A DNA stretch of 64,000 nt from Nemertoderma westbladi (GCA_032718475.1 JAUCBJ010004254.1:18784-82783), one strand, 5' to 3'; counted from the first letter of the stretch, positions 11,432 through 23,748 are shown. Notes: generated by a model from the letters alone, not told the origin. A program made the numbers and translations.

Positions 11432-12110
11432 TTACGTTGGGGAGTCCCTAGATGTTTGTTGGATTAGGGAGGTGGTCGTGGGAAGAGTATCTTGCCTTCC
11501 ATAGTTTCCGGACAGTTCTCGGTCTCGTTCCAGTAAACATAAACGACCAACTGGGCGATTGAGCTGCTGTGTCTCGAAGACAATTCCAGGTTTCCTCTTC
11601 GTCCTGGAATAGTGACGATAGAAACATCGCTTCAGATACACGACGGCCTTACAAAGCCGATTCCAGGATCTATAGTGGTCCATCGCTCCCGGCAGGAGAG
11701 GTGAGAGTCCCTGCGAGACGTCTGGTGTTCCAGATCTCCAGTCTCTCTCTCTGATCTCCACAACAGATCGGTTCGCGGTGGGGGAGTTTAGATCCACAGC
11801 GTCGTCCCTGGCAATGTGTAGTACAGACAGATCTATCATGGGTTTAAATAACCTTGATTTACTCGTCCGGGTTTTAGGTTTGACTTTCTCCGCTCCCTTG
11901 GCTTGTCTAATCTCAGCCGTGGTAAGATGGGGAGGCCATTCATCTCCTTTACTTAGGAAGTCGGGTCCACCTAACCAGTCTGGAGTATCTGTCAGTTCTT
12001 GAGGAGTTGCTCCTCTGGAAGCGATGTCGGCTAGATTAATCGTCTCGGGGCAATGTCTCCATTGATCTACATTGGAGTTAATATCGTCATTATCTGAGAA
12101 GCGCTTCATG
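11432..12110 (-). pseudogene. BEL/Pao pol remnant after RNase H
   Basis: The minus-strand frame contains VDQWRHCPETINLADIASRG and DTPDWLGGPDFLSKGDEWP. This is the characteristic stretch between RNase H and integrase in BEL/Pao polyproteins. After about residue 150 the similarity fades and the frame stops at 11432, before any integrase catalytic residues. It is joined near 12100 to the end of the protease region, so reverse transcriptase and RNase H have been removed. Confidence 0.7.
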
Positions 12111-13700
12111 CGCATTTTGGCCGATGAGTATTTGCACTCCAGGGTAATCTGTGTTGAATCTAGGTATATTAAGCTGCTGGGTGGAATCGTCCTCATCCCA
12201 GTTATAAGGTTCTACTTGGCTGGTAGCGAAGTTCTTTATCGCCACCATTTTTACTGACCTTATACTGTGTTCTCCTAGTTCATCCTGGGGGGTGGACAAC
12301 GCACCTACATAATAATCTGCTATTACTGTAGATTTCCAAACCCGCATAATTCCTGACATGTTTAACTTAGTTCGGAACTTGGGTTGTCCAGCAAAGATGT
12401 CTTCGGCTAGTTCTTTGTCGATGAATGTTCCTGTGCTACCGGAGTCAAGGAGGGCGTTCACTATATAACTCCTTTTAGGTCCGTGGACCCTTAACTGCAC
12501 TACGGGAAATTCTCGGATTCCTACATTGGAAGTTGGTGCTTTCCAAGATGGTTGTCGGTCAGAAGTAGTTAGGGGAAGCTCGCTGTCGGTGTCCTTTTCA
12601 TACGTAAGTGCTCGATACACTGCGGTATTTATCAGGTAACAGGATTCGTTTTCGTCGGAGAATTCGTCCGTATAGAATCCTTCCATCTCAGAACTTTGGT
12701 CAGTGTCGTTCACATCACTGAATTGGACATGTAGTTCGGACTCACTTACCTGACTCGGGCTGTTTCGTTCGAATTCAGTGTGCAACAAGATATGATGTTT
12801 TGCGCCGCACTTTGCACACCTTACGTCGGAGTAATAGGTTTGCCGTTGGTGTCCTCGTCTGAGGCAATTATAACACAACCGCTTATCCCACATGACTTCC
12901 CGTCTATCCTTTAATGATTTCTTTAGGAATTCATCACACACATTCAAACGGTGGGTCCCGTCGCACAGCACACATTTTGGTTTGATGTTACTTACCTTAC
13001 TCTGGGTAACGTTGTGCACACTCATTCTTTCCTCGGGCTTTCTTACATGAATTCTCTTAGGAGACGTAGGAGGAGTTTTTCTTACCTGTTCTCTCCTGTC
13101 ATGGGTTCGAGACCTAAATTTACTTACGTCCTTAGGCGCTTTGTTGTCATAGTAAGATCTTTCAGTGTCTTTCCCGCTGTCTTCCTCTTGAGAAGCCTGG
13201 CTTTCGCCGTCGTCTGTATAACACACTGGTATTACCTTTCTCCTAGAAACGGGTTTCTCACTTACCTTATTTTCCGGTGTCTTCTCCCTGGACTGCTTTA
13301 GGAGCTGTAATTTTCCCTCTCCATCTAAGAATGACATGAGATCAGCCATGGTTGGATCTCTTCGTTGTTGTTCCATCATATATAACACTTTCTTGTCCCA
13401 GCGTGTACCTACTCCACCCTTTGGTAAAGTAGAGGCCACGGCTCCAATAACCATAGAACTCTGATATTCATGAGACTTACCTAGCCAATCTAATTGTCTA
13501 CAGATTTCCTGAATCTCATCGGAAAACTCTATAATCCCGCTGCTAATGAATTTTCGGGGCGCTACCAATTTTGCATACAAATACCTAGCTATGTTATTCC
13601 TATTACCATACCTGATGTTTAGGGTATCCAAACTTGTCTTAATTCTTCTGGATGTCCAATAAATTTTAACGCCATTAACTTGGGAGATCCTTCCAAGCAC
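12090..13700 (-). pseudogene. BEL/Pao gag C-terminus, zinc knuckles and protease
   Basis: Open frame of about 536 codons with no ATG at its upstream end; it continues the gag frame of 13619-14626 after a frameshift near 13620-13700. The N-terminal part is capsid-like. Mid-protein come CVLCDGTHRLNVC, CYNCLRRGHQ and CAKCGAKHH, the zinc knuckles usual between BEL gag and protease (about 12780-12970). Then LLDSGSTGTFID (about 12420-12465) is a retropepsin active site of the DSG type, followed by VQILIG. The frame ends shortly after, where RT should start. It is real retroelement coding sequence but truncated. Confidence 0.75.
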
Positions 13701-14626
13701 TCGATGAGGAATCTAAGTTTCTCTCCGTTAGATAGCACAGAGTTCTGTATGTTATCTTTGTAATATTCATTAAAAGGTAACCATTTCATCTCATCTCCGT
13801 TGAACTTGACGATCTCTCCCACCTTTACCGCTTGACGGGCTTCGGTTCTAGCCATTTGACGCGTAAAACTTTCTTGGGCCATCGTGTTATTTAATATCGA
13901 GTTATCAGTATATAAATTTCTCGGATTATTATCAAGTCTATATGGAATATCATTGTCAACAGGTTTATAATTACCCTTAATAGGATTTACTATAGGAGTT
14001 TCCACTTCACTAGCAGTATAGATGCGTGTAGGCTCCACACCTGGCGCATGAGATACTTCAGACCTAACAGGTTGACACACTGTTACCGGGGGTGGTGGTA
14101 TACCTCTTTGGGTATTTACTAATTTATCGCGTTCTAACGCGATACTTTGCTGCACTTCTTGTAACTCTAACCTACTTTCCCTTACTGTGCCCTTGAACTG
14201 CTGAACAGTCTCCTGCATCTGCCCGAGCAGGAGATCCATCCCCCGCCGTCTCTCATCCACCCACTCGACCGCCGAAGCGGGAGCCGCCAACGTAGTAGCG
14301 GGTGGACGGGGGACAACGGGCGACAAATCATTGATATTTCGCTCGGAGTCCAGAACAGGAACTGTCTCATGGGCTGTTCTGCTGGGCACAGGTAGCTTGG
14401 TGCTGTGCAAAGAGAATTTAGAGGTAGGTTCTGGGAGAACAGGTGTCTCTATCACCGAAGGGGTGGCTTCGAGAACAGGCCTAATTATTTCAGGCTCATC
14501 TACTATAGTAGGGAGTCTTTCTATTTTAATTATTTGGTCTGTGGGTTCTGTACTACCTAAGTCCGTGCTAGCTAGTTGCCTTCTAACAGCTGGGGGCAAA
14601 TCAGGCAATTTCTGATGGTGGGACAT
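13619..14626 (-). CDS. BEL/Pao gag, central part
   Basis: 335 codons from an ATG at 14626. Residues about 1-120 are Pro/Thr-rich. Residues about 130-180 form a short predicted coiled coil (QMQETVQQFKGTVRESRLEL). Near the C-terminus, VKFNGDEMKWLPFNEYYKDN and EKLRFLIECLEG match the conserved start of the BEL/Pao gag core, where a GD-x2-KW motif is typical. The frame ends at 13619 and gag continues in the frame of 12090-13700, so there is either a frameshift mutation or programmed shifting. Given the other lesions a mutation is more likely. Confidence 0.7.
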   Translation of the reverse strand: MSHHQKLPDLPPAVRRQLASTDLGSTEPTDQIIKIERLPTIVDEPEIIRPVLEATPSVIETPVLPEPTSKFSLHSTKLPVPSRTAHETVPVLDSERNINDLSPVVPRPPATTLAAPASAVEWVDERRRGMDLLLGQMQETVQQFKGTVRESRLELQEVQQSIALERDKLVNTQRGIPPPPVTVCQPVRSEVSHAPGVEPTRIYTASEVETPIVNPIKGNYKPVDNDIPYRLDNNPRNLYTDNSILNNTMAQESFTRQMARTEARQAVKVGEIVKFNGDEMKWLPFNEYYKDNIQNSVLSNGEKLRFLIECLEGSPKLMALKFIGHPEELRQVWIP

Positions 14627-14630
14627 TCTT

Positions 14631-15443
14631 CTACTTAGAACTTCGCCTACTTCGCCTACTTAGACAAGATCTATCTCCTCCGCCTTCAGGATCGGTGGTA
14701 TCGCCTTCATCAGAGGATGTAAATCCCTGTCGTTTGGGAGTAGATCGACTCATCATCTGCATTTGACTAGCTGTTAACTGTTTGTTTATGCAGTCTTGAT
14801 TCTCTTGAATATTTTCCAACTCTAGTTGGGCGATCTCTTCAGACGCTCTCCGTTCTGCTTCTGCCGCTGCCACTGTCGCTTTTCTTTCCACTTCGGCTGC
14901 TTTTCTTTCCGCTTCTACCTCTGCCGCTGCCGCTGCCGCTGCCGCTTTTCTTTCCGCTTCTGCCTCTGCCGCTGCCGCTGCTGCATTTCTTTCCACTTCT
15001 ACCGCCTTTCTTTCCGCTTCTGCCGCTGCCACTGCTGCTGCCACTGCCGCTGTCTTTCTGTCTTCTATACATTTTTTCTAGACTTGTTCTTCTTGGACCC
15101 TAGCGATGCGGAGCCTTTCATCAAATTTAGCTTGGTTTGCAGCTATCATATCCGCATCGATTGCGTCCAACACAAGCTTGGCTCCTTCACTATTAGGGCT
15201 AAGTCCATCCAGCCTTCTCCTCAACTCTTCATCACCTACAAAGCGTTGATAGTCTGACAGATAGATGTCAATAGCATCCCTCTTATGCGGTTTCTCTGCT
15301 GTCGCTTCGCTTTCCACTTGGGTAAAGGTAGCGTCTGTTGATTCTCCATGGATTGAGTGCTCAGCCAGCTGAGATTTCCACTGGGCAGTTCCTTGAACTT
15401 GGAGACTCACTCGCTGAAACCAAGTCTTTACGGCAACTTGCAA
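14631..15443 (-). pseudogene. BEL/Pao N-terminal coiled-coil ORF with one internal stop
   Basis: A single frame interrupted by one TAG at 15078-15080. The first half (15443-15081) is helical and polar. The second half is an Ala/Glu/Arg/Lys repeat (AEAERKAA, EVERKA) encoded by GC-rich hexamer-like DNA (14860-15060) and should form a long charged helix. It ends with Ser/Arg-rich residues. There is no ATG at the 15443 end. It lies 5' of gag in the element; function unknown, perhaps an N-terminal extension of gag. Confidence 0.5.
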
Positions 15444-15516
15444 CGACGTGTCTTGTCTTCTTTTAGAAGCCTCCTCAAAGGCCGATAAGATTAGTCTGAT
15501 TCGTAGAATTCTTTCT

Positions 15517-16227
15517 CTAACTTGATAAAGCAGCTCCCTGCTCTTGAGGTCCTTGGGGTTGTCGAAATAGTTGTTCCTTTAATCGCTCCATAGAGCTGAA
15601 GAATCCCTGTACGTATCCTGCTGCTGACCTCTTCCACACAGCTGGATCGCTGGTTTCTTTTGTCACTCCCATCCTGTGTATGTCTTCCCAGGCAGCTTCC
15701 GATAAATCAAACGGGAGTCCGGGTCCGGGGAAGTTCCATTGCGACTCGACAATAGACTTCAGTTCTTCCCTCATGTATCCCGCATAACTATCCTTAGTCG
15801 ATCGCTTACTTCTCGCCCAATCAATCTGGTGTTCCTCCACCGCAATCAATACCCTAGTGAGTACGGCTGCAGGAAGGATGAGAAGGGGATCCGAATAAAC
15901 CGCATCTGCCATCTTTGCTCCGCGCTCGGGTGTCAGCTCTACAGTATCCGCACTACTGGAGCTGTCGGGTTGCTGAGAAATAAGTTCTCGGCTCGAGTGT
16001 TGCTGCTGTTCCGCTGCTTCTTGGTCCCGCTTGACCTGAGCTCGAGTGCCTATGATAGACCTACTGTGTTGGACTAGCCTAGGGTCTGATACTACTACTG
16101 GAGGGATGATCTTTCTTACAGTAGGAGGTGAGTTGAACTTTGGTCTCACACGTTCCACACTCCTGTCTGGGTCACAGATGGTTGTATCTAGGAGACTGTC
16201 TGACAGGTTTTGCTTTGTGTCAGACAT
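15517..16227 (-). CDS. BEL/Pao first ORF, unknown product
   Basis: 236 codons from an ATG at 16227 (MSDTKQNLSD...). The N-terminal 100 residues are polar with a Gln/Ser-rich stretch. Residues about 100-200 are more ordered and include RVLIAVEEHQIDWARSKR and WNFPGPGLPFDLSEAAW. It is the first long frame after the leader in element orientation, so it may be the N-terminus of the gag polyprotein. I know no match. Confidence 0.45.
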   Translation of the reverse strand: MSDTKQNLSDSLLDTTICDPDRSVERVRPKFNSPPTVRKIIPPVVVSDPRLVQHSRSIIGTRAQVKRDQEAAEQQQHSSRELISQQPDSSSSADTVELTPERGAKMADAVYSDPLLILPAAVLTRVLIAVEEHQIDWARSKRSTKDSYAGYMREELKSIVESQWNFPGPGLPFDLSEAAWEDIHRMGVTKETSDPAVWKRSAAGYVQGFFSSMERLKEQLFRQPQGPQEQGAALSS

Positions 16228-16329
16228 GTTTGTTTGTACAGTTGAATGCCTACTGCTATATTACAGTTAAAGCAAGTCTAGTAATTCAGTATCAACTGTT
16301 AGCCTAGTAATTAATTACCGATACTGCTA

Positions 16330-16745
16330 CTCAGTGTAGCGTGATATATATATATATAATATATTAGAATACCAGTATGCTTATAGTATATATATAAGTA
16401 TTATTACAGACTAGATTTGTCACAGAATACCGGTATGTAATTTCAGCGCAAATATATATAAATATATAATAGGCCTATCGTGAATACCGGTATACAGCTT
16501 ACACTTATAGTATATATAAGTATAATTATTACAAACTAGATTTGTCACAGAATACCGGTATATAATTTCAGCACAAATATATATAAATATATAACAGGCC
16601 TATCGTGAATACCGGTATACAGCTTACACCTAATATATATAAGTATAATTATGGACTAGAATTAATTACAGAATACCAGTATAATTTCAGCCTAAATTTA
16701 TTGAAATAAATATAATAAGCCTATTGTAAATACCGGTATGTCAAT
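16330..16745. repeat. ~125-bp tandem repeat, three copies
   Basis: Three copies, each with AATACCGGTATA, a TATATATAAGTATAATTAT stretch, GACTAGATTTGTCACAG and TTTCAGC(A/G)CAAAT. Anchor positions about 16441, 16566 and 16684 give periods near 125 and 118 bp. The third copy is the most diverged. Confidence 0.8.
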
Positions 16746-17689
16746 TATTTTAAAATAATTGAATTTCTGAATTTTAGGGGTTACTTGGTTACTTTACCTT
16801 ACCTTATTACCGTTATTTAAGCAGTAGTCCAACTGATATTAAGACCTAATTGATGTATGACAGGCCTACTATTTTATAAATCGGTTTGAGTTGATTTATA
16901 ATATATATACCCCTATAATGGGTTTTGTCAATATTTGAAATAAATGTTATTATTTCTGGGAAGGAGTCACTACACAGAAGCTGTGCGCTCTCAGTGAAGT
17001 GCTACTTGTTGGACACTAAAACAAATAATTCTAATTTACCTAACTTACTTAATACTACAAATTACGTACAATTCAGGGTGAGATTACAATCTCTAAATAA
17101 ACACAAAAATTACACGTACGAATTTTTAGGGTAATTTAACAAGAAGTCTACAAACCAGCCTAACAAAGGGTTAGAAAATCTGGTTATTACAACGGACAGG
17201 GTACTACGGTATTTGAAAATAATAAAGCAGTAGTAAATATACTGCGTTGTCCAGATAGGAAAAATACCACCGTCTGATGACTTATAGCCGTATCGCTATA
17301 AGTACTACGTTATGTATCACGGAGTGTTCCTACCTAGAAGTTAATTACCGCGGTCTACCAGAACCAACGTGCCTATTAACCACTTTACAACACAGATATA
17401 CTGCCTACACACTAATTACCTTCGGAAAGTATTGTACACTAAACCCTAAATTAGGTACAAGTACTTATATAACAAATAACTAGCAGTTAGAAATACTTGT
17501 ACAGCTAAAAGAACTACGGTATCTGCTGGAGTGACCGGGGCACAAAAATCACCAGTCTTTACCTACGCCACGCAGCCCTGATGTAGTACCAGGGTTAATT
17601 TAACTATAACGGTATGTACAACAACCACAATTACTGTAGGAATTAACTTGGGGATTTGAATGTTGCGGATAATCGCATAAGCTCTGAAT

Positions 17690-18260
17690 AATAAATATTA
17701 CGCTACGCATACAGACTACTCAAATAAAATACAGACCAAACGCTGGCAGACTACTATCAAGCCTAAACAAACTACAGTATATGCAGACTCCGAAATGGTT
17801 AGTTAGTATGCGTTCTAACCGAGTAGTACGACTTATTCTTTCAAGGGGATTTACCTCACAGCACTGGAAGCCCCTACGTTCCTAACTAGTACTTTATCGG
17901 ACATACACTCTACACACACCGCAATCTCTTCAGCAGCCAGACAACAATCCAGCCTACAAATTATCTAAATAAGAAATATTACGCTACCCGTACGGACTAC
18001 ACATACAAAATACAGACCAAACGCTGGCAGACTACTATCAAGCCTAAACAAACTACAGTATATGCAGACTCCGAAATGGTTAGTTAGTATGCGTTCTAAC
18101 CGAGTAGTACGACTTATACTTTCGAGGGGATTTACCTCACAGCACTGGAAGCCCCTACGTTCCTAACTGGTACTTTATCGGACATACACTCTACACACAC
18201 TGCAATCTCTTCAGACTTAACAACAGTCAGACAACAGTCCAGCCTACAAATTATCTGTAC
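17690..18260. repeat. 281-bp tandem duplication
   Basis: Two nearly identical copies. ACAGACCAAACGCTGGCAG occurs at about 17731 and again at about 18012. Both copies contain CTCCGAAATGGTTAGTTAG and GGGGATTTACCTCACAGC. Confidence 0.9.
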
Positions 18261-18598
18261 AATCTGAGCAGGCTTACACGCCTTCTGCTCAATATTGGCC
18301 TACAAATAAATAAAACTGACAGAAATAAGTAAAATCCCAATAAAAACCAGGCGTCCCTGATTACTTATTAAGACCTACCGGTATATAATTATCAAAATCG
18401 AATAATACTGCTGTACCTGTACTGCTGTAAGTACCGGTCCGGGTGGTTAGGTAGTTAGGCCTACTGGGTACCGGTTGACCGGTACTTCAGCTTTATTGCC
18501 TACTGCAATACAGAAGCAATAACTGTTACTGTTCTTACCAGAACAATATTAAACTGTATTTATTGCCTACACTGCAATCAGAAGTTCATATCTGTTAT

Positions 18599-19756
18599 TG
18601 TTCGCGCTTTCAGACCTTTAGCAGTTTAACCTGCCAAATTTAGATGTCTTCTAGATTATAAATCGACTTTAGCCTATGACGAGTATTTGATACACTACAT
18701 TAGCCGAAGCCAGTCTATGCGCGACCATTCACCCGCTGGATATACCCGGGAGACTGGATTTGGAAGCTTTGACCTTATTGCGGTGTAGGCCTACTGTATT
18801 ATTCGACTGATCGTTAATATATAATTTCTGACAAATATTATTCACTTTCGGGAAATATTAACAGTTCCTTTAGGACGTGGCGCTCTAAATATGTAAACAG
18901 AGTTATGTCTTACACTAGACACAACGGGATGGCTATGGATTCACGTATAAAGCGCATTCTTTAGGAGATGCTTTGTTATCAGTCACAATCATGCACACTA
19001 CCGCACAATGCTGCACACCGATTTGCCGACCTTCACTAATTTTAGTCACATATAAAGAGAACAACAACCGACTCATGTAGTGCCTATGAAATAGCATTAG
19101 ATTCACTCCAAACCACTTTAATGTAAGTCGCAATTGTTATATGTAACCGGTCTCTCTAACCTTCAGTATATCAAGAAGATTGGGGTTTCTGATTATTGAT
19201 CGATATTATCCAAATATAACAATATTCCATCAACTGATATAATTAATAACCGACAGTAAATAGCAGTAAAAATGCGGTGTTTGTAGTTGACAATATGATT
19301 AGGTGAGATAACAGATATACGTTTCTATGACCAAAGCCTACTAATGTTTGGCTAAAGCCTGAAAACACAGAGGTTCCAAAGCCGGTCTTCTGGCTGTGGA
19401 CAAAATACACATACTGACTCAATTCATGAGTTTCTGTATACAACCTCCAACACAGAGTTAAAAAACGCTCTGATTGGTCGACCGAACAAAGAGAGAACAA
19501 AGAACAAAGAAATGTTACACGTGGACATATCAGCTGTTAGATGTCGTCATGGTAACTACACTGTGTCAAGAGGATTTTAGCGTATTGCGACATAAAATTG
19601 CTAGTTATGTCCGCTAAAGTACACATACAGAAGAAATGGCTTTTTATGTCCACTAAAACACCGGTACAGTAAGGAAACGGCTTTTTATGTCCGTTAAACC
19701 AACTACAGAGTACTTTGCGGGGAAAATAACCAGCTAATTCCGCAAAAGCTTTTACA
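18599..19756 (-). repeat. BEL/Pao 5' LTR
   Basis: 1158 bp, near-identical partner of 7219-8377. As the element is on the minus strand this right-hand copy is the 5' LTR, and element transcription would start within it. The flanking target duplication AAATT is at 19757-19761. Confidence 0.9.
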
Positions 19757-19761
19757 AAATT

Positions 19762-22621
19762 GGTGCTACAAAAAAAATGTAAAACATAAAACATGTAAAT
19801 TGGTGCTAAATAATTTTTGTTAGGTGTGAAATCATCTAATTTGTGGTGGTATTCAATTAGTGGCGGTTTATAAATATGGGTCTGTTACAACGTATTTTTG
19901 CTATTTTTTTCAGGGGAAACATGATTCCCACACAAATTGGCCTCGATTATTGATGTTAATTATCATATACTGTAAATATATTTATTTATTTAATACACCA
20001 CACTGTTGGCTTAATTACTCCGGAGATCCAAAAGGGACATTGTGATGTGAAATATTTATTAATCGCGCTAGATAATTATCTCTAGATAACAACTAGATAA
20101 CACTAATAAAATATATTTCACATTGTCCCTTTAGGAGCTCCGTAGATGGCACAATGAATAACTTATTAAAATATAAATAAATTTAAACCAATTCAGAGTG
20201 GGTGAGAAATTGAATAAAATATATCATAATCTGTTTAGGTAAGAACATTTGCCGACTGTTTGCTTAGTTGGATCGAAAACGTGGCGAACTTGATCGAACA
20301 GTGGACTAAACTGTACAGTCGAGTCGAGTGGATGGTAGAGCAGGAGACTAGCGCGAACGGGTCTTAAGCGTTAGAGCAAAGCAAACAGTTCCCGAAGCCG
20401 GAGGCAACCCGAAGGCTCCTCCATGAATAGCTGCTACCCTAAGTTACGGGTGGGCGGGCATAACTCCCATCCCTTGTTTTGTTCCATGCTGAATGAACCC
20501 TGCAGGACTAGAAACTACAGTCAATAAGATTGCAGACACACAGCGTTCAATCAACTGAATAGAGATGAGGAACAGCGATAACGTTTTTAATTTCATTATA
20601 TCAGTATATTATTATAATAAGTACAAACAGACAAATGTCAAATGCAAACGTTTCGGAAGAAAACAACTACCATCTTCAGTGCAATCAATAAGTAGCCAAA
20701 AATAAAATATAACAGAAATTTGAAAAGACGGCCAAAATACAAAATATAATATACAGTAGTGCAGAAATAGGGCTTACCTAAGACGGGAGAGCAGTATAGT
20801 AATATAAAGTAAATACTTATCTGTCATTTGTACTGTAGGTTTATTAACTCTTGTGTATATTTGGTGTTATTATTGTAGTGGGGAAGCCCACATATTAGAG
20901 ATATGGTGTAAACAAATCGTATCAAATTGTGTATTTTTTTTGTATTTTTATGTATGAAAATTGTATATTTTTATTTATTTTGCGGCTTGCATGTCACATA
21001 AAGTTCCTCCAACCTTTAATAATACCGGTGACTATTTTTGAGAGGTGGTGTCATTCCCCGGGGTCGATTGCCAGGGTCATATCGGCGTCCATCTATGCGG
21101 AATCAGGATTGATGGCAATACAGACAGGGTTTGGAGTTTCTCTATAAAATAATGACAAGTAATGACAAATCTTAAGGGAATATATAACGCAATGGTTGCA
21201 TAAGCAGTTCCTTGAAATCGGGGTTGAGTGACAGAACAAGTGAATTTACGTCTTATGAGAGCTCAAACAACTAAAATGAACCAAAATCTCTCATAAAGTA
21301 ATGCTATTTAGTAACACTGTCTCAGAATGCATGAATTTTTGGACAGTTTGTTCATGAATAATGACATCTCTGTGTTGCACACAGTTCCCCAAACAAATCT
21401 GGAACCAACTAATCCAACAATGATAAACACAGTAAATTGCTCCTTGAATACTGAAGAAACATATCCTTTCTCGACCTCTACAGTAATAATAAATAACTAA
21501 CTTCATTCTTCACTTACTACCTTATTCTGCACGCATACCTTGGATCCAGTTACAGTAACAATCAGTACACACACAGCCCAATTCGATGTGCAGCGGATAA
21601 GTGCCTCTGTATTATATTTTCGTTTGTTAGATGGTAAGTAATAGGGCGGAGTGAAAAATCAAAATTTTGGAATATCTATGCTCCCTATTTACGGAAAGAC
21701 GCATTGGGCATAAAAACCTCAAAAACAAAAGACAAAAAACATTTTTTGAGTCACCCCTTCCTTGGCCTCACAGCATTTAATCTTCTAGAATTTTTCCAAA
21801 AATAACTAACTTAATAAAATTTTTTCATTTATCATTGATAAAGCCCATAATTTCTAAGTGAAAATTTTGCGCTGATTCCAAATATATTATTAAATAATTC
21901 GCAGTACATACCGAAAAAAAATTTAATACAGTTTCCTATTTATAAATATTCTATAATTTTCTCAGACATCACGAGTCTACAACGTAAAATTTTTTACTCA
22001 TCAAAAATCAAACCAAGCCATTCTTTTCTGATTTTCTGATTTGCCATTGTGATTCTAAATATTTACCTGATATTACTGTATGACATTAATCTCAATTACT
22101 GTGTGACATTAATCTCAATTTTTCTGCAAACATAGGTAGGAAGGCTGACAATGAACTACATCAAACTACAAAGTTGTTCTTCATTTCAAAAACTGCCATT
22201 CTTCAGTATTTTGGATCATACCATCCTTATTCCCTTCACCAATTACTCTATGGGAAATTTCGGAGACAATCTTCACTGTTCTTTCCAATGCTGCTATTTC
22301 GTACTTGCTATCCATTCATCTATACTTTCAGAACACAACATACCCTATATTGCAGTCTTGGTTAAAGAGGTTGTAATTCGCTTTGATTCGGTTTACTCCA
22401 ACCATTAGGTAGGTTTAATTCTTGGGCTTCTAAGTTGATTGTCGGCACTCTAAATGATCTTATTGAACCCTTTGAAGTTGAGGGATAGAGCTCGATACTT
22501 TAATACTCTATGAAGAGCTAGTTTTCGAATTTTTATATCAGTGTCATGCATCGTAGCTAATAGACATTCTCCTCATGTCCATAGAATGCGTTACGTTGTA
22601 CTACCTTGGTCGTAATATCCC
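19762..22621. other. Intergenic, no gene recognised
   Basis: About 2.9 kb with only short frames; none resembles a known protein. It holds the hairpin at 20017-20145. A stretch near 20650-20690 (CGTTTCGGAAGAAAAC, CCATCTTCAGTGC) resembles termini seen in repetitive families but cannot be assigned. Confidence 0.5.
20017..20145. mobile_element. MITE-like hairpin
   Basis: The left arm (about 20017-20070: CTCCGGAGATCC, AAAGGGACATTGTG, GTGAAATATTTATT) is mirrored by the right arm (about 20101-20145: AATAAAATATATTTCAC, ATTGTCCCTTT, AGGAGCTCCGTAG). There is a short AT-rich loop and no ORF. Typical of a miniature inverted-repeat element; no target duplication assigned. Confidence 0.6.
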
Positions 22622-23497
22622 TTAACCCTATTAGTATCGGGCTATAAAATGCTGTACAAATACCGGGGGGGGGGGGGGGGTCATATTGACCCCTCCCTCT
22701 AAAATCTACAAATATTAACGAAAACGTCTGATTTTTTGTTTGTACGTAGGTATCACTAGTCGGGATCCGACCGAAAAAAAAAAATTTCGAAAAAATGTAC
22801 TGGGGTGGTAATATTGCAGCACCAAAATTACAAGTAGTGCACAATTTTCACAAAATTTAAAAGTTACATTTTTCGGCTAATTGTTTTTCAATACAGGTTT
22901 TCTGGGGCTCAAAATACATTGGAAAATATTTAAAAATGATATGATTACCATAAATGGCTGTTTAGTCCTCTATGCGTAAGAAAAAAATGAAAAAAAACAA
23001 GTAACCAGCACTTTTCAGTTAGAACACAAATTTTTTAATTCACTAATACGATGCTATAAATTCACATTTTCAGGTTTTCTAGGGCGCTGATTCTAATGGA
23101 ATACATTTCAAATATGCCAGATCATTGCTACTTGTATTTTTCGGCGTAATTTGGTAAATTTTGGTGCTAGCACCAAATTTCGTATCCATCACCAAAAAGT
23201 ACAAGTTTGCGATGTCCATTGCTGTTTTTATTGATTCCATCGGATTCAGGACCCTCATAAACCCGTATAACGCAAGAAACAAGATTATACCATCTACTGA
23301 TCAATTTACTCATTTTCAAAAATTTGGTGCTGGCGCAACAATTTTCACCCACCGGTGAAAAATACAAGTTTGAAAACTCTTATGAAATTTTTACTGATTC
23401 CATTGAATTCAGAACCATAACAACCCGTATAACGCAAGAAACAAGATGACACAATCAATTGATATATTTGATGGTTTTCAAAATTTGGTGCTAGCAC

Positions 23498-23729
23498 TGT
23501 AGTGGCCATATATATATTAGGGGTCATCGAACCTGAATTGAACTAATACTGTTGTACCTTACTGCAGTATGCACCCATGACTGTGCACTGTATCAACTTT
23601 CAGTTTCATGAAAACTATTGTTACAGTCAGACAGCAGTACCTAGTCATTACTAATACTGGTTTTACTTACTGCTGTACTGACTCATGTAGGGCCTAAATA
23701 TTAAACGTTGAGAGACTACGCTCTCCACA
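23498..23729 (+). repeat. Gypsy 5' LTR
   Basis: 232 bp, TGTAGTGGCC...CTCTCCACA. It starts TG and ends CA and matches 27642-27873 base for base by eye. Confidence 0.95.
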
Positions 23730-23730
23730 T

Positions 23731-23748
23731 TGGTGACCCAGACTTGCG
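23731..23748 (+). promoter_or_regulatory. Gypsy primer-binding site
   Basis: TGGTGACCCAGACTTG begins one base after the LTR, where a tRNA 3' end would prime minus-strand synthesis. It starts with the TGG expected from a CCA tail. I do not assign the tRNA species. Confidence 0.7.

Larger units (their letters stand above)
16230..18598. other. BEL/Pao leader region
   Basis: About 2.4 kb of non-coding sequence between the 5' LTR (18599-19756 in element orientation) and the first ORF. It contains the tandem repeats at 16330-16745 and 17690-18260. No primer-binding site was recognised. Confidence 0.5.
7219..19756 (-). mobile_element. BEL/Pao LTR retrotransposon, RT-deleted
   Basis: Two direct repeats of about 1158 bp (7219-8377 and 18599-19756) begin TG and end CA. 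They are flanked by AAATT at 7214-7218 and 19757-19761, a 5-bp target duplication. The internal ORFs read on the minus strand: gag, zinc knuckles and retropepsin, then a segment that in BEL/Pao pol lies after RNase H. The reverse transcriptase and RNase H catalytic parts are absent at a junction near 12100. By eye the LTRs differ at only about six substitutions and one indel, so insertion was recent even though the element cannot encode its own polymerase. In element orientation the polypurine tract would be CTGGGAGCGG, just right of 8377. I could not identify a primer-binding site next to 18599. Confidence 0.85.

Noticed and set aside
20640-20700. Terminus of a Penelope-like element (CGTTTCGG...CCATCTTCAGTGC)
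   Set aside because: The motif is suggestive but no RT or GIY-YIG coding sequence is nearby, so it cannot be supported.
22151-22408. 85-codon plus-strand ORF
   Set aside because: Hydrophobic, Phe/Ser-rich, no motif, in AT-rich DNA; a frame of this length is expected by chance.
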